From positions 1,856,160 through 1,920,159 of the forward strand of contig NC_088298.1 in the NCBI RefSeq assembly GCF_032854445.1: a stretch of 64,000 bases of DNA. The letters are read 5' to 3'. This DNA is from Liolophura sinensis. Its lineage: Eukaryota > Mollusca > Polyplacophora > Chitonida > Chitonidae. The position numbers and the translations under genes are program-made. Shown here piece after piece: positions 47,601 to 56,600 of this stretch. Numbering within the stretch: position 1 is the first letter of the stretch; every line of letters begins with the position of its first letter. The notes beneath the pieces are model-generated. The model was not told where the DNA came from. It did no database searches and worked only from the letters and a program-made list of their open reading frames with translations.

Positions 47601-50600
47601 AAATATAGGGAATGCACCGTGTTAAACAGCTGGAAATATGGGGAATGCACCGTGCTAAACAGCTGGAAATATAGGGAATGTACCGTGTTAAACAGCTGGA
47701 AATATAGGGAATGCACCGTGTTAAACAGCTGGAAATATAGGGAATGCACCGTGTTAAACAGCTGGAAATATGGGGGTTGCACCGTGTTAAACAGCTGGAA
47801 ATATGGGGGGAATGCACCATGTTAAACAGCTGGAAATATGGGGAATGCACCGTGTTAAACAGCTGGAAATATGGGGGTTGCACCTGCTAAACAGGTGGAA
47901 ATATGGGGGTTGCACCGTGCTAAACAGCTGGAAATATGGGGGTTGCACCGTGTTAAACAGCTGGAAATATGGGGAATGCACCGTGTTAAACAGCTGGAAA
48001 TATGGGGAATGCACCGTGTTAAACAGCTGGAAATATGGGGGTTGCACCGTGCTAAACAGCTGGAAATATGGGGGTTGCACCGTGCTAAACAGCTGGAAAT
48101 ATGGGGGTTGCACCGTGCTAAACAGCTGGAAATATGGGGGTTGCACCGTGCTAAACAGCTGGAAATATGGGGGTTGCACCGTGTTAAACAGCTGGAAATA
48201 TGGGGGTTGCACCGTGCTAAACAGCTGGAAATATGGGAGTTGCACCGTGCTAAACAGCTGGAAATATGGGGGTTGCACCATGCTAAACAGCTGGAAATAT
48301 GGGGGTTGCACCGTGCTAAACAGCTGGAAACACAATGTGGTGTCTTTCACACCCCATGTTCAAAGACAAACCAAGCTTCCACTAACATAAAGTAGAAACA
48401 GCTGTGCTCTGAGGCTATAGATATAACTCACGCCGGAATGATCAAAATTGATCATGTGATGGCGGTTTTGATATTTCTCAATGCGTGTGATTTTTCCTTT
48501 ACACTTTGGGCTATGATATCTGGGTTGTGCATCACAAAGACAAAAATGCTTTTTAAGTTTTATGTGGGATAGTTTATCAATGTATTTATGAGTGCAAATT
48601 TGCTAAAGTGTCATTTTATACTGATGTCTCTTTATGTCTGTTTTTTAATGTCTATTTTGTATCGGATCCACTTGTTTCCTGTTTCAGTGGCGAGTCTAAC
48701 ACTTAGAGGCATAACATGCACAATTTGGATGCAATCTTTCACTTTTGAATGTAAAAAAATATGTACGATATATGTTCACAACTGCTATCTTCACAAAGAA
48801 TTTTGTGACATGTCAGGTGTCACCATTTACTATGATCTGTATTTATTTTAAATAAATCCCGAGAGAGTTCTGTTCATTGTAAGTCATAAGTAAAGAGAAT
48901 AAAAGAATAAATTAAAGAAAAATGGGACATTAAAATCATCTAAATGTAAAAACTAATGCACTTTGAAGTTTATCCTTGCATATGTTAGTTTGTCCGTCAG
49001 ACACAAAGTTAAAATCTTCAGGCCCATATCTATTCACTCAGCGCAAGCCAGCAGGAGATCCAGTATCATCCTTCCATTTTGGAAACAGGTTTATTCAAAT
49101 TGTGAACCTGATTTGAATGTGGCACTGATTTTTAATGAATTAATTATCATTTCAAAGAAGCCTTAAAATGTCTGTTCAAATGTAACAGATCAAGACAGCA
49201 GTCTATTTATATCTCCTGTCCTCCTAGGGCAAAGCTTAATTTATGAATCTTTGGCTTTATATTTTATGAAATGTATATATTCTTGCTGTTATTTTCAGTC
49301 AGTTTCAAACAAAAATAAAAAGAAAAATTGACCTGTGTTACATTTTTATAACATATATTTTCAGCATATTTTCAGTCATATACATTTAAACTGGTGTTGC
49401 CTTTTCTTTTAAGCTTCATGTTATATTATTTCCAGGAGCCATCGCCGCTGACCTACAAAATGGGGGAGGTGGTCTCCTTGCCTATCAGGAGGAAGTTTGA
49501 GCGAATTGAAATCGCCCCTGAGGTAATACAACTGTTTCCTGAATGGAATCCAAATTTGGCTGATTTGCTTTTACTCCTCAGCTGATTTATTGACTGGGAA
49601 TATTGTTACTATTGTCTATCTTTCCATCTGTCTGTCTCTCTCATTATTTCATCTTTCTCTCTGTCTGTCTGTCTGTCTGTCTCCTCTATCTCCTTTCTCT
49701 CTCTACTTCTCTTGATCTGTCTGTCTGTCTCTGGCTCTCCGTCTCCTCAATCTCTCTCTCTCTCCCTCTGTTTGTCCCCATCTGTCTGTCTCTCCTCTAC
49801 CCACTCACTCTCTCTTTTCTCTTTCTTGCTCTCTCGATCTGTCTATCTGTCTCCATCTCTCTATCTCCTCTCTCTATTTATCTCCTCTTTTTCTTTCTCC
49901 CTCTCTTGATCTGTCTGTCTGTCTTTGTCTGTCTTTCTATCTGTCTCTCTCTTTCTCTCTCCTCTATCTCCTCCCTCTTTCTCTCTCTCTCTGCCTGTCT
50001 GTCTGTCTCTTGTTTCTGTTCCTGTCTGTCTGTGTGTCTGTCTCTCTCCTCTATCTCCTCTCTCTCTCCCTCTCACGATCCGTCTGTAAGTTCGTTTGTC
50101 CACAGCCGCTTTCTCTTGAACTATTGGAACCAGAGTTTACAAACCCAGTTGTAAATGACGTAAAATTTCAACCAGGACTAAGTTGCATATTTTGCGCAGT
50201 TCTGTATTGTTTCATTGATCTTTTGATGTTTGTTTGGATGGAGTGGGAATATTCTAATGGAAAGACATAATTTTCGGCACCAAAAGTCATATTATTAGAC
50301 ATTTATTTGTCTTTGAAGATATACTTTTTGGGGGGGAAATTTAAATTTTAACGAAACATACGAGGTCAGAGTGATCGGGAAGAACCTTACCAGTACTAAT
50401 CACAGAACCATGGAATTTTGCCTTACAACATGTACAAAGTATAGGTGTCGCTTATATGGTGCTCTGAGTGTACCAATAACAAAGAAAGCAGTATCTTAAG
50501 AAGTACTTTGGGTATTGAGATCAGGGTTGACACACATGTAGAGTACACTAAGATGAGGGGTGTATTCCATCATTGACTCCATGTGTACATATTAAATACC

Positions 50601-53600
50601 CTATATTACTGAATTCCTGGCTTAGCGTACTGTCTTTTAGAATCAGAGTTCAACAAAAGGTTAGGAGTGGTTTCTCAAAAAGTACTGCATGTTTTAAGCT
50701 CGGACCACACACATATGTAGAGCACAATAGCACGATGGGGATATTTCACTGTTGATTCCATGTGTACATATTAAATACCGTAAAGTACTGAATTCCTGAC
50801 TTAGTGTGTTGTTTATTAGAATCAAAGTTTAATTGGTTTATTTATTTGATTGGTGTTTTGCGCCGTACTCAAGAATATTTCACTTATACGACGGCGGCCA
50901 GCATTATGGTGGGTGGAAACCGGGCAGAGCCGGGGTGAAACCCACGACCATCCGCAGGTTGCTGACAGACCTTCCCACATATGGCCGGAGAGGAAGCCAG
51001 CATGAGCTGCACTTGTAGAATTAACAAAAATTAACAAAGTTTAACAAAATGTTAGGGGTGGTATATCAAACAGTACAATGTGAAGTTTTACATACTTATA
51101 AAGCACAATGTCACAACTGGGATGTTCCTTAGCTGATACTCTGTGTGCATATTAATTACTGTAAACTACCAGATTCATGTTTTTCAGTTCTTTAAGTATT
51201 GTGCAAATGTTTTGCATTCATATGCCTCTTTGGTAGCCTTTTTACCAAATCTTAGTTTCAAAAACAACTGGTTTGTTAAAGTTCAATTATATATATAAGC
51301 CAACAACTGACTTGCCATTGTTTACAGTTGCATGTAATTCTGCATTATTCAAGATTATTTCTCTTACATGACAACAGTCAGCATTATGGTGGGAGGAAAC
51401 CGAACAGAGCCTAGAGTTGCGGTTTGCATGTTGAATCTAGTTTGTCATGTCTCAAGCATCGCTATCAGTCCCGGTGTCACGAGCATTGGTGTCAGTCCCG
51501 GTGTCTCGAGCATCGGTGTCAGTCCCAGTGTCTCGAGCATCGCTATCAGTCCCAGTGTCTCGAGCATGGGTGTCAGTCCCAGTCTCGAGCATCGGTGTCA
51601 GTCCCGGTGTCGAAGTACTGCTAGAGCAATGTCATCAAGATTATTAGAGTTGGTGTCTTGTACTGCGTGTATTGAGCTGAAGTTTTGCATACATATAAAG
51701 AGTTCAATGACAAGATAGAATGTCTCATCACTGATACTCTGTATGCATATTATTTACTGTAAATTACCAAATTCACGACTTCATTACTTTTAGGCCTGAA
51801 GATTTGCATTCATGTGTCTCTTACAGGTGAGCTCAGTTGGCCTAAAGTGAGGAGGTTTGTCAGGTACTTGCCAAAGGGCTGGTGGTTTTAATGATATATG
51901 TACTCTTTGGACTGCCTCCACCCATAAGACTACCGTCCTTAAACACTAGTATTCAGTGGCAATGTGGTCACGATATGGCTGAAATACCCCCTGATGTGGT
52001 GGTCAGGCATAATCATTCATTCATTGGCAATGAATATTTGTTTATATTATGTTTTTTTATGTAAACATAAGTATACTCCCACAAAACCTGGCTCCCTCAC
52101 TGATCCTGTGTGAGAGGATCTCCTCCCACCATAGTGCTGGCCGTCGTCCTGTAAGTGAAATATATTTAGAGCAGCAATCAAATAAATAAGTTCAAATCCA
52201 GCTTGTGCTGGATACCTCTCTGGCTGGGAAGGTCTGTCACCCCCGACCTACAGATGGTCGGGGGTTCCACACAGGCTCTGCCGCGTTTCCTCCCACCAAA
52301 ATGTTGGCCATCATCATAAAAAAGAAATTTTCTTAAGTATGGCCTAAATCAAATAAATAAAGTCAATAAATTTTAAAAGGCAGTCCTGTATAAACAGAAT
52401 CAAACATTTTGCTTGACAGTTGGCAGCCATGTTGGAACCTGTGGAAGTGAGGCCAGGATCTGCAGTCTCCATGGTAACAGGGGCCTTAATCACCAGGGAC
52501 AACAAGTATGTGCTTGAGGTGAGTTTGCTGACGCAGCAGTTTCTTCATACTTTCTGCATATTGAAATATTGTTGAGAGTAGAATAATGACCTAGAAAATT
52601 TTGCCTGTAAGGTGAGTCAAATGGCGATATTACTTTTGATGCTACCCAGTAGGATATCATCCTGCCCTCCTAACAAATCTCACAGTATATGTACACACAC
52701 CTGATCACTTCTTGTTGTCATATGACTGAAAAATGTTTAAGTACGACGTTCATCCTTAAGCATTCATTCATTCACTCATTCCTGACAAACCTGGAAAAAT
52801 GTGTTACTATGACATAAATCAAACTTTATGACCAAATGTATTATATGCATCAATAAATTATCAGGATCAAAAAAGAGTTCCAAGTGTTATTTCTATAACT
52901 TGAGAATGCAGCTGTTTGATGTCACCCAAACCCTGTTTTGCCGTATAACCATATTTAAAAAGGGTATAGTACACGGGAAGGTCTGTCAGCAGCCTGCGAA
53001 TGGTCATGGTTTCTCTGCCAGCAATCTTGCTCTGCCTGGTTTCCTCCCACCATAATGCTGGCTGCCGTCGTATGAGTGAAATATTCTTGACTACGGCGTA
53101 AAACAACAATCAAATAAATGAATAAATAAGGTATGTGTGACAGGACAACATGTTTTAGGCCCCTGCCATATGTGGGAAGGCCTGCCTGCAACTTGCAGAT
53201 GGTCAAGGGTTTCCCTCAGGATCTGCCCAGTTTCCTCCCACCATAATGCTGGCCGCCATCGTATAAGTGAAATGCTTGTTGGGAACAGTAGCCTGTGCAT
53301 GGATTACACCTCGATTTACTGTTCACACATATCAGAAAGGCTAGAATTCTAGTTTTACTTCTACCAAAAACTGTGATTCTGCACATGAACTATGAATATG
53401 GCGTGTATATCTACATTTCATGTGTGGCAAAGTTTGTTGTTAACTTACCAAAGATCAGTGGTTTATCCCTGGCTCTCTGATTTCCTGTACCGGACTACCA
53501 TCATATATTTGTGAAAACATTGTTGAGTATGATATTTTAAAATATTCAGGTACATAATTCCTTAAAGCTGGGATCTCATTTTGGTTCATCAGCTTGCAAG

Positions 53601-56600
53601 GTGCTCTGCTTCACGATTTTGTCTAATTCCACTTAACCCAGAGCTAGGGGCTGTATATTCATTGTCTTTAATTAGACTGCCATGTCGGATATATGAACAG
53701 TTGCCACGTTGGATATATGAACAGTTGCCATGTTGGATATATGAACAGTTGCTATGTTGGATATATGAACAGTTGCCATATTGGATATATGAACAGTTAC
53801 CACGTTGGATATATGAACAGTTGCCACGTTAGATATATGAACAGTTGCCATATTGGATATATGAACAGTTGCAATCAAAGCGCAACTGAGACACATATTT
53901 TATTATCAACATCTTATATTCTAGCAGGGGGCCTCCATGGCTCAGTTGGTTAGCACGCTAGCGCAGCGTAATGAACCAGGAGCCTCTTACTAGTGCGGTC
54001 GCTGTGAGTTCAAGTCCAGCTCATGCTGGCTTCCTCTCCGGCCGTATGTGGGAAGGTCTTTCAGCAACTTGCGGATGGTCGTGGGTTTCCGCCGGGCTCT
54101 GCCTGGTTTCCTCCCACCATAATGCTGGCTGCCGTCATGTAAGTACGGCGTACTTGAGTACGGCGTAAAACACCAAGAAAATAAATAAATAAATATATTC
54201 TGGCATGGTACACGGTTTGAAACCTGATTTCTCTCAGTCGCCTAAAACATACCTAGTGTCCTTCCAACTTCATTGAAAACTGTTGACTGCTTCTCTTTGC
54301 ATGATCTCGTCCTATTTTCGTATTTTATATACTTTCTTAGTTCTGTTGTGGTTTGTGTAATGTATGGTTTTGGGAATTGGACTTGCGATTATTAAATTCG
54401 AATGTTTGACGGGTTGACGACTGGAATGTCTGTTTTGACACTGAGATTTAGAGAGGCATTAATTTTTTGACATCTAATCTCCAGCCGACATAAACCCTTT
54501 CATGTTTTTTTAACTTTACAGCCTGTTCCAAAGGAAATGTCCAGTCGCAAACGACAAGCAGATGGGTCATTATTAAAACCTAAACCATTTGTGTTTGGAG
54601 CGCTGAACATCCGACAGTTTGTGACGAGTTTAGCTGAGGTGAGAATTAGTGTCATCATTATTCCACCACAGGTATCACAAGGGACTTAAGCTTTACCCTT
54701 TCTTCTGTCAGTACATTGTATTGAATTAAAACTCTGTAGGTGTACATGGCAACACCATGACATCTTACAGATCAGCTATGAATACCAGACCATTTTGGTT
54801 TTGATTACCTGATCACTGATAAAATTAAAATAAAATAAAATGTGGCTTCCCCCGTGCAAAGTTATAGATCAACTTTATGTTTTGGGCTGTTTTGTTCATG
54901 TGCAAAGAAAATAAGTGAATAGATGTATGTCAGGGTGTCATGTGATGATGTGGCTGAGTTATTGCTGATGAAGCATTAAGCCACAATCTTTCATTCATTC
55001 ATTCAGAACAGGTAAACAAGTACATACACTATTAACCACATTGGTGATATTATTTATAACAGAATTCCTTAGCTGCACTGACTGCCTCTGGATGTAACTG
55101 ATATAACAAACGAGAGAAAGCTGATGAAAAAAGAGAAAGAAAAAACTGAAAAACTATTTAATAAGAAAAAAGCCGACTGATGCTATCTGGCTTAATGTGT
55201 GAGTTGATATGGCAGGCTTGAGTCATTTTTGTCACGTTCGGCAGTCTTAATTTAAATGCTGATATGTATGCAAGGAGGACAGGGAAAGCATGGTTCACCA
55301 TCTGCTTACTTCAGTTCTGGTCACATTGGCTGTCATTTTCACACGTTTGTTGAAAATGGTGCACTTGCTGACACAAACAGTAAAAGCACTACCCTCTCTC
55401 CAGCTGTCATGTTCTTAACTAGTGTGGTGGTGTGTTCAAATCCAGCTCTTGATGCTTCGGTGGTAGTTTTATGTCAGGATTTTTTTTTTCATCAGGCTTA
55501 TGTACTACCTAAAGGTGAAATTAAAGAAGAATAAGTTGTTTTCACGTTATCCACAACATCAATATGGCAGGTCAAACCCACCATGGGATTTATGCTTGTG
55601 TTGAATCTATTTTTTATTTTCTTTTACTTCAAGGATGTTTGTGTGTACTTGTTTTCACTTGCAGGAGAGAACCCTACATGTTAAAGTTAAGTGTATGATT
55701 TTCACTTGTTGGAGGTGATCACAGATGTTAAAGTATTGTGTAGTTTTCACTTGTTGGAGGTGATCACAGATGTTAAAGTATTGTGTAGTTTTCACTTGTA
55801 GAAGAGATCACAGATGTTAAAGCAGTGTGTGTTTTTCACTTGTAGGAAGGGATCACAGATGTTAAAGTAGTGTGTGTTTGTCACTTGTAGGAAGGGATCA
55901 CAGATGTTAAAGTAGTGTGTGTTTGTCACTTGTAGGAAGGGATCACAGATGTTAAAGTAGTGTGTGTTTTTCACTTGTATGAGGTATCACAGATGTTAAA
56001 GTAGTGTGTGTTTTTCACTTGTAGAAGGGTGTCACAGATGTTAAAGTAGTGTGTGTTTTCACTTGTAGAAGGGGATCACCGATGTTAAAGTAGTGTTTGT
56101 TTTTCACTTGTAGGAAGGGATCACAGATGTTAAAGCAGTGTGTGTTTGTCACTTGTAGGAAGGGATCACAGATGTTAAAGTAGTGTGTGTTTTTCACTTG
56201 TAGAAGGGATCACAGATGTTAAAGTAGTGTGTGTTTTTCACTTGTAGGAAGGGATCACAGATGTTAGTGTGTGTTTGTCACTTGTAGGAAGGGATCACAG
56301 ATGTTAAAGTAGTGTGTGTTTGTCACTTGTAGGAAGGGATCACAGATGTTAGTGTGTGTTTGTCACTTGTAGGAAGGGATCACAGATGTTAAAGTATTGT
56401 GTGTTTGTCACTTGTAGGAAGGGGTCACAGATGTTAAAGCAGTGTGTGTTTGTCACTTGTAGGAAGGGATCACAGATGTTAAAGTAGTGTGTGTTTTTCA
56501 CTTGTAGAAGGGATCACAGATGTTAAAGTAGTGTGTGTTTTTCACTTGTAGGAAGGGATCACAGATGTTAGTGTGTGTTTGTCACTTGTAGGAAGGGATC

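Noticed and set aside
46803-48395. Many ORFs with [11 protein letters not shown] or [11 protein letters not shown] repeats on both strands
   Set aside because: 33-bp minisatellite read in several frames.
49603-50154. 183-codon Ser/Leu/Cys-rich ORF
   Set aside because: TCTG/TCTC microsatellite, low complexity.
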